Shown piece after piece: positions 35,208-45,428 of a stretch of DNA of 64,000 nucleotides (its first letter is position 1; each line of letters opens with the position of its first letter). The stretch comes from Piezodorus guildinii (Eukaryota; Arthropoda; Insecta; Hemiptera; Pentatomidae). The notes beneath the pieces were generated by a model. The model ran no database searches and was not told where the DNA came from. It saw nothing but the letters and a program-made list of their open reading frames with translations. A program made the position numbers and the translations under genes. The DNA lies in the NCBI GenBank assembly GCA_023052935.1, contig CM041293.1:167669341-167733340 (forward strand), given 5' to 3'.

Positions 35208-38165
35208 CTAACTCCTGCCTCGCCTTTCCTTTTCTTCGGTCCTCAGCTTCTTTATGATATCTGCTGACATGCGTTGGCCAGCCATCCAATAATCCTGCGA
35301 GAGCAGCATTAGGCTAATGATATTATCGGCCGTTGGATCAGCGCCACAGATACTCTTGAACTCTTCTCTCTCTCTCTGGAAGCGGGTAGAGCAGAAGAAA
35401 ACATGGGCCACACTCTCTTCTACTCCCGGGCACACTGGACATTCTTCCGTCTCGTCCAACTTGAACCTATACTGATAGGCACGGAAGCAGCCATGTCCCG
35501 TTAAGAACTGAGTAAGGTAGAAGTCTATCTCACCGTGCTTTCTTGTGACCCAGGGTTGAATCTGGGGAACCAGCCTGTGGGTCCACCTTCCTTTTGTTGC
35601 AGCATCCCATCGATCCTGCCATATTCGAAATGTCTCCATTCTCTCCTTAGTCCTGGAAATACGACACGCTCTGTTATATGAGCGTCTCCGCTCTTCAGCG
35701 ATCAGCTCTATTGGTGGCATTTTGGCAATGACGCATGCTGCTTCATAAGAAACAGTTCGGAAACCACTTATAGCTTTTAGGACAGTACGACGATAGACGG
35801 AAACCATGGGACTTCTATAGCTTAATGTATTCAAGGCCCTTTCCCATATTGCAGCTGCATAGAGCAATATCGACGATACAACGTTAGATATTAAAAGTCT
35901 ACGACTATGCCTGGGTCCTCCTACGTTTGGCATAAATCGGGACAACGCTGTAGTTACCTTTGCTGCTTTATTACATACTCGTTGGATGTGCTCTTTGATG
36001 TTCAGCCTCTGATCAATAATCACTCCGAGATACATCAAAGAAGGCTTGAAACGTATCTCCTGATTGCCAACTCTGATTGCAATCTCCTCCATTCTTTTTC
36101 TGCTACTAATTAGCAAGACCTCTGTCTTTTCATCTGCAAGTTGCAATCCAACCGATGCCAACCAGTTGCGGATGAGCGTGATGCTCTGGTTTGCTATCAG
36201 AGTCACCTCCTCTTTATATTTTGCCTCAACCACCAAAGCAACATCATCAGCAAAACCAATAGTTTTTGTTCCCGCTGGTAGTCTGATCCGGAGCAAACCA
36301 TCATACATAATATTCCACAAGAGGGGACCGAGCACCGAACCCTGGGGTACGCCCCCAGTTATCTTGAATGTCTTTGGTCCTTCCTCCGTGGTATAGATCA
36401 AAGTTCTATCCTTAAAATAGTCACGGACTATGCTAACTAAATACGCAGGAACACCCATTTTTTGTAGAGCATCCAAAATGCAGCTCCATTTAGCGGAATT
36501 AAATGCGTTTTTAACATCTAGAGTGACAATCGCACAGTAACATTTAGCGCCTCTCCTCCATCTCTTTCCAGCAATAGCTTTACGCGCTGCTTCTACTACC
36601 GATTTTATAGCCTCCAACGTTGACCTTGCTTTTCGGAATCCATATTGCGATGTAGACAGGCCTCCTGCACCTTCTGATGTCTCTTGCATTATATTAGCTA
36701 TAAGCTTCTCTAATATTTTTCCAGCATTATCCAGCAAACATATTGGCCTGTAGGCCGAAGCGTCTGATGGACTTCCCTTACCTTTTGGAATCAGTACCAA
36801 GTGCTGCCTTTTCCATTGACGTGGAAAGGATCCCTCACTCAAGCACGAATTGAACACCTCCAAGAATAAATCTGGCCTGCTTTCTATTGCCACCTTCAGT
36901 GCCAAGTTCGGAATGCCATCTAAACCCGGTGCTTTCCCTATTTTAAGGCTCTTGGAGATATCGATGAGCTCCTCTGCTGTCACCGGCGGTACATCAGGAG
37001 CTGATATGGGCCTGGTCCACAACAATTCATCCTGTTCAGGAAACAGAGTGGCAACGATTCTTTGCACGGCTACAGGGCAGGTAGGGGATCGTGTAACGCT
37101 GCTCTTGAACTTCTTCATGACTATCTTGTAAGGCCTCCCCCATGGGTTCTCGTCCACCTCCTCGCAAAGTTGCTTCCAACATTGTCGCTTGCTTGACTTA
37201 ATTGCCTGCTGGAGTTCACGCCTCGCAGTTTTGAATTCCTCCTGTAGTGCTATAAACTGGGAGCTGCCCCATGCTCGCTGGTATCTCCTTCTCGCTCTGT
37301 GACATTTTGAACGACATTCAGCTATGGAATCATTCCACCAGTAGGCCGGTGGTCGACTTACACCTGTTTTGGCACGTATCATAGCTGCGTCACAAGCTGC
37401 TTTCATCAGGTTCATTACCTGGTGGGCTTTGTCTTCCGCTGTTCCTATTAGCTCACACGGTGTCCCTATCATTATTTTGAAGGATTCTCTATCAAAAGTT
37501 CGGATTTTCCATCGAATAGCACCTCCTTCACGAACTATTCTTCTGGAATTCTGGGTCCCAACAGTAAACAGGATAGCCTGGTGATCACTATTAGTATAAA
37601 TGTCACTGACCTGCCAACTACTTGTAGGAATGAGGCTTTCACTGATGAATGTCAAGTCAATTATGGAGCTCCTACCTCCCTTTACGAATGTAGGTTCCGC
37701 ACCGTTATTTGCCAGCACCAAGTCCTGCATCTGAGCAAAGGCTTCCAATAGAAGTTCTCCTCGCCTATTCGTCGATTGACTACCCCACTCGGTCGCCCAA
37801 GCATTGAAGTCTCCAGCAATCACTATCGGTCTTCGTCCTCTTACATCTAATACTATCATATCTAGGAGACCAACAAATTCCTCGACTGTTGAGCCAGGTG
37901 AGATATAACAACTATAGATATATACATTTTTTATCTTGGCCCAAACGAAACCGCTCGTAGGAGCCTGCGCGATTTCCTCAACGATAGTATGACCACACGT
38001 CCAGATCGCCGCCTTACCTGTGGTGTCGGATACCCAAGATCCGTTGTCTATGTTTTTGTACTGCTCACTTATAACAGCGACATCAACTTTCAGTTCCTTC
38101 ACGGTCTGCCAAAGAAGATCTTGTGCAGCCTCACAATGATTCAGATTAAGTTGTATAACCCTCAT
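35208..38165 (-). CDS. R1-clade ORF2 polyprotein: AP endonuclease, reverse transcriptase, C-terminal zinc knuckle (985 aa, uninterrupted)
   Basis: This is the one apparently intact polymerase frame in the window. The endonuclease spans about residues 1-220: IQLNLNHCEAA at 4-14, IAGDFNAWATEWGS at 116-129, and SDHQA at 193-197. The RT spans about 400-720: GKAPGLDGIPN at 410, HLVLIPKGKG at 455, AYRPICLLDN at 471, YGFRKARST at 508, VTLDVKNAFN at 547, GGVPQGSVLGP at 604, catalytic FADD at 638-641, and YLGVIIDQRLN at 712. A CCHC knuckle lies at 909-925 (CPVCPGVEESVAHVFFC). The length is in the range of R1-clade ORF2 (about 1000 residues). The ATG is 2 nt after the ORF1 stop, pointing to coupled translation. 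It would cut a target (here AC repeats) and reverse transcribe its own RNA. Intact reading does not prove activity. Confidence 0.92.
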   Translation of the reverse strand: MRVIQLNLNHCEAAQDLLWQTVKELKVDVAVISEQYKNIDNGSWVSDTTGKAAIWTCGHTIVEEIAQAPTSGFVWAKIKNVYIYSCYISPGSTVEEFVGLLDMIVLDVRGRRPIVIAGDFNAWATEWGSQSTNRRGELLLEAFAQMQDLVLANNGAEPTFVKGGRSSIIDLTFISESLIPTSSWQVSDIYTNSDHQAILFTVGTQNSRRIVREGGAIRWKIRTFDRESFKIMIGTPCELIGTAEDKAHQVMNLMKAACDAAMIRAKTGVSRPPAYWWNDSIAECRSKCHRARRRYQRAWGSSQFIALQEEFKTARRELQQAIKSSKRQCWKQLCEEVDENPWGRPYKIVMKKFKSSVTRSPTCPVAVQRIVATLFPEQDELLWTRPISAPDVPPVTAEELIDISKSLKIGKAPGLDGIPNLALKVAIESRPDLFLEVFNSCLSEGSFPRQWKRQHLVLIPKGKGSPSDASAYRPICLLDNAGKILEKLIANIMQETSEGAGGLSTSQYGFRKARSTLEAIKSVVEAARKAIAGKRWRRGAKCYCAIVTLDVKNAFNSAKWSCILDALQKMGVPAYLVSIVRDYFKDRTLIYTTEEGPKTFKITGGVPQGSVLGPLLWNIMYDGLLRIRLPAGTKTIGFADDVALVVEAKYKEEVTLIANQSITLIRNWLASVGLQLADEKTEVLLISSRKRMEEIAIRVGNQEIRFKPSLMYLGVIIDQRLNIKEHIQRVCNKAAKVTTALSRFMPNVGGPRHSRRLLISNVVSSILLYAAAIWERALNTLSYRSPMVSVYRRTVLKAISGFRTVSYEAACVIAKMPPIELIAEERRRSYNRACRISRTKERMETFRIWQDRWDAATKGRWTHRLVPQIQPWVTRKHGEIDFYLTQFLTGHGCFRAYQYRFKLDETEECPVCPGVEESVAHVFFCSTRFQREREEFKSICGADPTADNIISLMLLSQDYWMAGQRMSADIIKKLRTEEKERRGRS

Positions 38166-38167
38166 AT

Positions 38168-38911
38168 TTAAGAATGATTATTCCTCCTTTGCTCCCGTAG
38201 GGCACGTTGTAATGCCGGGCATTTCCCTCCACCGCAGGGGTGGCAATTTTCATCCTTATCGGCGCATAGTACGCAAAAAGGCTTTTTCGTGCAATCGAAG
38301 GCTAGATGACCCTCATCGCCACATTTGCGACAACATCTCGCTCTGTCAGGCCCCTTACAATGCCTTGCCATATGTCCAAAATCCCAACACCTAAAGCAAC
38401 GCTGTAAACGCAATTTTTCTCGGATACGACTAACTACCAATCCTACTCTTATTTTTCCAATATTGATAGCCTTTCGAGCTAGAAGAACCGGTAGAACAAT
38501 AACTGCAGTCTTAGTACCCGCGTAGGCTGAACAAATGGATCGCACCGCTGAAGCCTGTATCCGCTCTCCATCAAGTAGCAATGTGAGAGCCCCGGCTACT
38601 TCTTCTTCTGTCGTCAGTTCATCCAAATCCCTAATTTCAATAAGGGATTCTTGGGTCCACGCTCTAATATCCGACTCTGAGCCCAGTGTTTCTTCTAGAG
38701 TGCGCTTCATGTTGTGCAGGACTTCTCCAGAATTTCTATTTAATTGTATCAAAAGGTTCCCGCCCTCATTTTTTTCGGATTCTTGTGATATTAGAGCTGA
38801 AATCTTTCAATGATGGATCATCTCTAATCTTGCGAAGAGTATCCGCATAGGTACCTTTTTCCGACACCTTAATGATGAGTGCATCCGGCTTGGGTGGCTT
38901 CGGCCGCGGGA
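38168..38911 (-). pseudogene. R1-clade ORF1 (gag-like), 5'-truncated and frameshifted
   Basis: The reading begins directly in the AC repeat with a Pro-rich piece (LPRPKPPKPDALIIKV) and GTYADTLRKI, similar to the start of the conserved core in R1/TRAS-type ORF1. It then hits a stop after RIRKK at about 38758. The break lies in an A7 run; reading one base fewer joins the next frame, so it may be a sequencing or a real single-base indel. The remaining 194-codon frame holds two clear CCHC knuckles, CFRCWDFGHMARHC (119-132) and CRKCGDEGHLAFDC (141-154), and a third Cys/His cluster at 160-178. The product would bind RNA. The N-terminal half of a normal ORF1 is absent. Confidence 0.85.
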
Positions 38912-38912
38912 G

Positions 38913-38947
<35 letters not shown>

Positions 38948-38968
38948 TGTGTGTCTGTGTGTGTGTGA
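38913..38968. repeat. (GT)n microsatellite at the LINE 5' junction
   Basis: A GT run broken by two CTGTGTGT units. It continues the (TG)n tract at 34995-35007 on the other side of the inserted LINE. Confidence 0.9.
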
Positions 38969-39799
38969 TAACTCCCGGGCGGAAACGGTAAGTCCTATGA
39001 AACTGAAATTTCATATTTAAGACAACTATACGCCCGAGACGTGACAAAACTTTTTTCATCAAAATGAGCCTACCAGAAGAGGCACTTTATATCATGCATT
39101 TTTCACCTTTTTTCGATTTTCTCAAAAACGGTTCCGACGATTTTGATTAAACTCGCTATATCGATGTAAAATTTAATGGGCTTTAGTATCATGTAGGTTT
39201 TATTAAGATAAAAATGGTCTGACAGGGCTTAAATGACGATATTTTAAATTTTCTTCCTCTAAAGTACCTTTAATTTTGTAGATTCAATAATAATTTTTAG
39301 ATTATCTTGTTAACGCTGATGAAAAACTGGTAAATATATAAATTGAATAAATTCGATACCCAACTAAAGGAGGAAACAGAAAAAATATTTTTTTAATGCA
39401 ATTTTTCATTTTTGAACATAAGAGCAGTAATATACATGTATGATATACCATTGGAAAGCTAAAGATTTTAGAAAAATTAATATCTCATACACAATCAATT
39501 GATACAAGTGATTATTTTAGATTATAAGGTAATCAATTTTTTAATAAAACTTATGTTTTTATAGAAATTCCATTTAATTAATTGTTAATGATTTCACTCA
39601 TTTTTATAACTAACTGTATTGAAAATTCTTTAATTTATTCTAAAAATGGAGGTAAGTGAAAGTCGTGTGTTGCTCGCACCAGATTTTTTTTATTGATTTT
39701 ATTTTGTATATATGTATATTTTATTATTATTATTATATAAATTTATAGTTTTATAGTTGTTGTGAATGTAGTATGAATGTTGTACGTTATCACTATTAA

Positions 39800-40405
39800 A
39801 AATGTCCTGAATTGGACACTATAGAAAAGTGGAATCGACGGTGTGTGACATCTCAAAAGGGCGCTACCTTGAGGAAATACTTCCCCACCTTCCAGTCTCG
39901 TTTGGATGCAAAATGGGTTCTCCCGGACTACTGGGTTACGCAATTTCTCATATGGCATAGGAGTTTTCGAGCTAAACTCTCAGGCTTTGGGATAGATATC
40001 GATATCTTATGCCCTAGCTGTGGAGTACTCGACTCTGCTGAGCATATCCTGTCAACTTGCACCGCCTTTGAACCCCAACGGATCAGACTTCTGAAGGAAA
40101 GCGGCCTCTACGTCTTATCAGACAACGAATTTCCTCAGCTGGTGACTAAAAGAAACTACCCGTACTACAAAGAGTTGGTATACGGGTGGAAAACAGCCGT
40201 GGGCCCATACCATTTTAGGATCGGGAGACTAGCGGGAAGAATAGAAGATAGAAAAGGTGCTCTTTAAGGTTAAAAATTAGAAGACGGACAATCTTAAAGA
40301 AGATTGTTGGCGACGTCTACTTGTTGCTATAACTGGCGACTAGACGTTGTCACAACCCGTGTTACATATTATGCAAGGAAGGGTGTTTGAATAAATAAAT
40401 AAATA
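39800..40405 (+). pseudogene. 5'-truncated R1-clade LINE: ORF2 C-terminus and 3' UTR
   Basis: A 151-codon open frame (39812-40267) is the end of an R1-type ORF2. It reads WNRRCVTSQKGATLRKYFP, then YWVTQFLIWHRSFRAKL, then the knuckle CPSCGVLDSAEHILSTC, then FPQLVTKRNYPYYKELVYGW. It corresponds to about residue 840 onward of the intact ORF2 but is a different subfamily. The 3' UTR ends atgcaaggaagggtgtttga with an (AAAT)n tail, like the fragments at 5571-5966 and 43405-43749. The frame is unbroken, so this insertion may be recent, but the catalytic domains are absent. Confidence 0.85.
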
Positions 40406-40704
40406 AAAGGGCAAAAACGTCAGTACACAAATATGTTACGTTTTTTTTTCTTTCATATTAGTGTTTTATTTCTTGTTGACCACTCCCCAACCAACTTCTC
40501 CATGAGATATATTCTACTGTCAACCATTACTCCACCAAATGTAAATAGTCTAATTTAATAAAGTGGTTTAGGAAAGTAATTATATTTCAGAAAGAATAAT
40601 TCATTTTAGGTAAATAATTTAAAGGCTAGTTCTTTTACATCGCTTGGTACAGATCCACAAGTTTTTATTTACCAAATTTTTGTATCTTTCATAACTAATT
40701 GGAG

Positions 40705-40880
40705 AGATCACCTGAAGCACAGTGCTAGCATAACAGCCTTAAATTTTAAAGGTCTAATTCTAAGCGACAGGTGGTCCTAGGATTTTGTAATTGGAGTAAA
40801 ACATCCTTAGTTATGCCGTCCTTCGGAGGCGACGTAAGAAGGTGGTTCAGAACCTGTGCTATGTCAGGTACTCGTTATGC
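40705..40880 (+). mobile_element. SINE S1, diverged copy truncated at the 3' side
   Basis: The head is degraded (gatcacctgaagcacagtgc, gctagcataacagcc). The body is clear: ttagttatgccgtccttcgg, ggtggttcagaacctgtgct and atgtcaggtactcgtta. The copy stops where other copies read aaagat. Confidence 0.65.
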
Positions 40881-41886
40881 ATTTTTATATACCCAAATAT
40901 TTACATAATTTTTTTTTTAAATTCTGGCAAAGTAAATAAATATAAAGTCCTAAATGCATTAACAGGGGTCTCTCCTACCTCGTGTGTGCTAAAATCGCAG
41001 TAACAACCCAACAACAGCAGCGACAGTGAAAAAGAATTTAATGAAAATTTCTTGGAACCTACGAGCCTCAAGATACAGATTTTAATAAAACAAAATAATC
41101 GTTAACGTTCATACCGTAGCTTTTAATTATCTTTAATATACTGAAATAGCATTTTTAAATGTATCAATCAATCATTCAGATACCTAAAATAACTATTTTA
41201 AAAATATGTAGTGTAATTAAGCATCGACGTTAAGGTAAATAAATTTAAAATAAAACAATAGGATAGTATGCTGAGAAATAAAAAAAAAATCTAGTTATCT
41301 ATCGATTCCCAAGACGATATCATGTAATTTGCCGTGAAGTTATCCCATAGGAACATCCTATTCCAAAACTTGGAAGTTCCATAGAGCTCTAAGATCACAA
41401 ACAAGTTGATGTTAAAAGGTTCTATCACTTTTTACTAGTTGGTCGAAAGAACTCCTTATCTCCCTTCAAATTGGATTCTTGAATAAACAGGGCTCTAAAT
41501 TAAGTTATAGTTGGCTTCGTGACCTACTTGAGAAATTGAGGCACTATAATCCTTAATAAACATTCTTTGAACCTTGTTATGCTAAATAAATATATATAAA
41601 TTTAATTGGACTACTTTCGATGAAGTTTCAGAATTTCATAATTTTTTTTTTATTTGGAGTAATAAAGGATTACAATTTAGTAAATGTTTACTAAAATCAA
41701 TACTTTTTTATCTTTCTATATAGTGTGAATAAATCTCTGAAAAAACAATAGCTATTAAGTGTTGCAGACAGTATTGTCGTTCTTAATAAAACACAGTTCG
41801 TATGGAAAATGTCAGGATAGGTGTTTTTAGAGAAAATACTAAACGGCCAGTAAGACATAATTTTCTTCTTTTTATTTTAGAAACCT
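40881..41886. other. AT-rich intergenic DNA
   Basis: No coding, structural or repeat signal recognised. Confidence 0.45.
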
Positions 41887-41897
41887 TTTGAAAAGTT

Positions 41898-42313
41898 TTT
41901 TTTTTCAAACATAATTTATTGAAATTTACAACTGTACTAAAAATATATGATATAAGAAAATGACATGAAAAAGACTTGTAGAATAACTACCCAATGGTAG
42001 CACTCCTGTAACTATTCTAAACTAGAAGGTCTCGGGGCCATCTCCTTTTCAGACTCCTCGGAGGATTGTCGGGAATTGAAGAGGAAGAAAGGATTGAAAC
42101 TAGAGGATTAGAGTGGGAATGGAGTTTGTCATGAAAGGAATGGTATCTGGATCGGGCCAAATCAGCAACATAAGGAATATTAAGGTTTTTGTGGATCAGT
42201 TTATTAGTTACAAAATAAGGAGCATTGAGAATTTCACGAAGGATTTTTGATTGTAGGGATTGGATACGGGAAGAATTTGATGGTTTAGTAGAGCCCCAAA
42301 GCTTTACTCCGTA
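41898..42313 (-). mobile_element. 5'-truncated Jockey LINE (3' end, 416 bp)
   Basis: The inverse reads ...WGSTKPSNSSRIQSLQS, then LNIPYVADLARSR-like sequence, then RRLKR and a stop, then a 3' UTR with ctacccaatggtagca and ttacaactgt in plus-strand orientation. An 11-bp direct repeat, tttgaaaagtt, at 41887-41897 and 42314-42324 brackets it. It belongs to the same subfamily as the copies at 42917, 49135 and 56732. Confidence 0.8.
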
Positions 42314-42324
42314 TTTGAAAAGTT

Positions 42325-42910
42325 ATAATTATATCTTAACAAATATTAGAGATTAAAAAAAACAAACAATGAATTTATGTATTTTATTTCGTTAGTGTTC
42401 TGCTTAAGTGTGAAAAAATATAGTTCTTAAAAATTTATTAATAGTAATTAAAAGATCATAATAAGTTTTAAGTTTTTCTTTTTAATATATACTTGAAGAA
42501 AAACATATTTGAAAACGCTAAGAACATGTTAAATGCCGTAAACACAATTTCGTTAGGCAACGTGTTGGTCCATGCTTAGATGTATGTAAGGTGTGCAGAA
42601 AAGTCCGATTTAAAATTTAAGTTTTTCCTATTTAAGATATAACTGCCATTTTAACGTTATTTTGTTCTTGGGTAAATTCACTTTCAATGGTATGATTAGC
42701 ATATTTTTAGTTCATTTCATGTCATAAAAATATAGAGATTTTGAAAATAATTTTAGTGAAATGTCAGTAACTAATTATTCCTATAAATATCATTATATAT
42801 CTATATTGCGTTTAAAATTATTTGCAATTGTTAGTAGATAAGTTTAAGAAAATTTTGGGTTTCACGTAACGAATTGATGATTTTTTAAGAATTTTTAAAC
42901 AATGTTATAA
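42325..42910. other. AT-rich intergenic DNA
   Basis: No feature recognised. Confidence 0.45.
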
Positions 42911-43363
42911 AGATTGTTTTTAATAAAATATTTATTGATATTTACAACTAGTATTAAAAAAATAATAACTAGTACTAGTAAATAAGGTGGTAATATATAA
43001 AACTGTCATGAAATACATGTAGAGACACTAACCAGTGGCAGCACTCTAAAAATATTCAAAACTAGGAGGTCCCGGGACCATTTCCTTTTTAGGCGCCTCG
43101 GAGGATTATCCGGGATTGAAGAGGAAGAAAGTGTTGAAACTAGTGGGTTAGAGTGAGAATGGAGTTTGTCATGAAAGGATTGAAACCTGGTCCGGGCCAA
43201 ATCAGTAACATAGGGAACTTTAAGGTCTTTATGGATAAGTTTATTTGTGATAAAGTATGGAGCGTTGAGGATTTTACGAAGGATTATGGATTGTAAGGAC
43301 TGGATGCGGGAAGAATTTGATGGTTTAGTAGAGCCCCAAAGCTATACTCCGTAAGTCCAGATT

Positions 43364-44003
43364 GTTGTTTATTCGTTTAACGTCACTTAATGCTACTATG
43401 GCTACTAAGGGAATGTGGGCTCTGGGTCCTCACGGAGAGAGATTTCCCTCAGCTGGTGTCCAAGCAGAATTATGGACATTTTCTAGCATTTATTCATGCT
43501 TGGAAAACTTCACTTGGTCCATCAGCTTTTAACGTAGGTGGAACAGGACGAGATCGAGGAAGGCCACCTCCGAGAAAAGAAGCAGAAGCTGAAGATATGG
43601 TCATCGAGGAGAGACCAGAGTGAAAAACTGGGAAGAAAAGAAAAAAGAAAAAAAAAAAAAAAAAAATTTCAAGATTACTACTGGTAGCACTACTGGCTAC
43701 CGACACCCGTATTGCCATGTGGCAAGGTAGGGAGAAATAAATAAATAAATACTATGGCTAATCGGACGATGCTACAGAGGGAGTCCTAAATTTTTCCTAT
43801 CCAGGTTTTATTAGGATAGGGATCTTTAATGAGTACCTGATATCGCACAGGCTCGGGACCACCTTTTAACGTCCCCTCCGAAGGACGGCATAACTAAGGA
43901 TGTTTTACTCCCATTAAAAAATCCTAGGGCCACCCGCAGGTTTGAACCCGCGATCTTTGGCATAGAAAACTGTTATGCTAGCAACTACGCTATGGGTGAC
44001 CTC
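43364..44003 (-). mobile_element. SINE S1 inserted in a Jockey copy, itself split by an R1 fragment
   Basis: Flanked by the 11-bp direct repeat aagtccagatt (43353-43363 and 44004-44014). The tRNA-like head is at the right: on the minus strand tcacccatagcgtag (box A region) and gcgggttcaaacctgcg (box B). The body includes the tatgccgtccttcggagggg block. The tail ends ttaaacgaataaacaac. Without the inserted LINE it is about 284 bp. Confidence 0.88.
43405..43749 (+). mobile_element. R1-clade LINE 3' fragment inserted in the SINE
   Basis: The 11-bp direct repeat tactatggcta occurs at 43394-43404 and 43750-43760. The reading frame LRECGLWVLTERDFPQLVSK, then FIHAWKTSLGPSAFNVGG, ends at 43623; it is the far C-terminus of an R1-type ORF2. 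The 3' UTR holds an A run (43650-43666) and cgtattgccatgtggcaagg, and ends in (AAAT)n. Confidence 0.88.
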
Positions 44004-44060
44004 AAGTCCAGATTGGTCTTATAATAGTCATGTAGATGAGCCTTTTGTAGTTCAGAGGGA

Positions 44061-44413
44061 GGTTTGGTTGTTTGTCATTTTTAATATCTCAGTATATAAA
44101 CTACATAATGAAAAGCAAATTGTTTTCTTATTTTTAGTTTTGTTTCTCTTCGTTCTGTCAATATAGTAAATATTTTGAATGATCTGCGTTTTACCTAGTA
44201 TTCAGGAAAACAAAGAAGTTTAACCGTATATACTTCATTTACTTTTGACTGAAAATAAGTTTTACAACTCAACAGATCAAAAGTTTATTGTCTTACAGTT
44301 TGTTTACATATAAAGATTTTAATATAAAGAAATGTTTAGGTACAGAAACCATAAAAGTCATGTAATAATCAAATAAGGAATATCCTGAGTCAATTAGTGC
44401 TTTAGAAAGTCAA
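44061..44413. other. AT-rich sequence
   Basis: No feature recognised. Confidence 0.4.
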
Positions 44414-44426
44414 ATATTCTTTTGTC

Positions 44427-45415
44427 TCTGTCCGACAGGGTTCTGAGACCACATCAATAAAACCAATCTCTGCAGGTGTACCCCAAGGTTCTATCCTGGC
44501 CCCTCTTCTCTACTTAATATACACATATGACTTACCAACAGACCAAAACATCTTAACTGCGACATATGCCGACGACACTGCAATTATTACGAGAAACACA
44601 GACCCTATACAAACCAGTATGATATTACAACACCATTTGGACAACGTACAAAACTGGTGTAAGAAATGGAAGTTAAAAATTAACCATGACAAGTCACCAC
44701 ATATTACATTTACACTTAGACGCGGAATCTGCCCTTCAGTTTACATAGACAATCACCCTTTACCGCAAAAAAATACAGTAACGTACTTAGGACTAATATT
44801 TGACAAAAGATTGACATGGGGCCCACACGTCAAGACAAAACGTAAAACGCTAAACTTTCGACTTAGACTATTATATTCAATATTACATAGACGTTCTAAA
44901 TTATCCACCAGACGGAAACTAAATGTTTACACTTATTTATTAAAACCAATATGGACTTACGCTTGCCAAATATACGGACCCGCTAAAAAGACACATATAC
45001 GAAAAATACAAACCTTTCAATCGCAGTTTTTAAGACTAGCAATGAACTCACCACCATATGTATCAAACGATACCCTACACACTGACTTACGTATTCCAAC
45101 TACAATAAACCACATTCGACTGACTTACAAACGATTTCACGACAAACTAAATGGACATAGAAACAAACTTGTACAAAACATGGCTACAACTGACATACCA
45201 TACATAACTCGGCGTAGGCTGAAAAGGAGTTGGATGAGGGACCTCCTAGCCTGAAAAAATAGTTTGTTTTTTGAATATCAGGAGTACGCACCACTGGGTA
45301 CTATCTCCCTCATGCCAACCCATGCTATGTTTATCATATATAACTCATTTGCTGATTGTAACATATACAGGTGCAAATAAAAATATTAAGTTAAAAAAAG
45401 AAAAAAAATATATAT
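44427..45415 (+). mobile_element. 5'-truncated Jockey LINE with 13-bp target-site duplication
   Basis: The direct repeat atattcttttgtc at 44414-44426 and 45416-45428 gives exact limits. The insertion starts inside the RT and ends with a short 3' UTR and A-rich tail. The 3' UTR has gtacgcaccactgggtacta, the counterpart of the ccactgggtag motif in other copies. Confidence 0.88.
44436..45254 (+). pseudogene. Jockey ORF2, RT palm to C-terminus (truncated, frame open)
   Basis: About 272 codons are open without a stop. They run from the SAGVPQGSILAPLLY box through the catalytic YADD (in ATYADDTAII), WCKKWKLKINHDKS, TYLGLIFDKRLTWGPH and LLKPIWTYACQIYG, ending RRRLKRSWMRDLLA. The endonuclease and RT fingers are missing because of 5' truncation on insertion, so it cannot work alone. 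The best Met start (44619) has no meaning here. It is a separate subfamily from the 30.4-kb element (for example YADD for FADD) with more A-ending codons. The open frame suggests a recent insertion. Confidence 0.88.
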
Positions 45416-45428
45416 ATATTCTTTTGTC

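Larger units (their letters stand above)
35008..38912 (-). mobile_element. R1-clade LINE inserted in an (AC)n microsatellite (Waldo/Mino-like)
   Basis: On the minus strand the order is (AC)n, a 5'-truncated ORF1, ORF2, a ~170-bp 3' UTR, a 28-nt poly(A) (T run 35008-35035), then (AC)n again. The R1-type ORF2 and the simple-repeat target recall the R1-clade families Waldo (ACAY repeats) and Mino (AC repeats). The repeat at the 5' side, read on the minus strand, contains ACAC and ACAG units. Because both flanks are simple repeat, the target duplication length cannot be read. The element lacks its 5' UTR and the first part of ORF1. Confidence 0.85.
34868..39690 (-). repeat. Family 2 repeat, copy F, split by an R1-clade LINE
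   Basis: The left part (34868-35007) runs from tttcacttactatatatagt through the cgttttagggtcccctgagt block to a (TG)n tract. The right part (38913-39690) resumes in (GT)n and continues through gataactcccgggcggaaac, aactcgctatatcgatgtaa and gaggtaagtgaaagtcgtgt to the gcaccagatttt end. Together they make one near-complete copy of about 0.9 kb in the orientation of copy E. Confidence 0.85.
42917..44060 (-). mobile_element. Jockey LINE 3' end, split by a SINE
   Basis: Read on the minus strand from the right, the sequence begins near 44060 (a decayed RT thumb tail). It is interrupted by the SINE at 43364-44003 and resumes at 43363 with the WGSTKPSNSSRIQSL-type block, ending with RRLKRKWSRDLLV at 43040-43080 and a 3' UTR. 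The join is clean once the SINE and one copy of its 11-bp direct repeat are taken out. Inactive. Confidence 0.8.
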
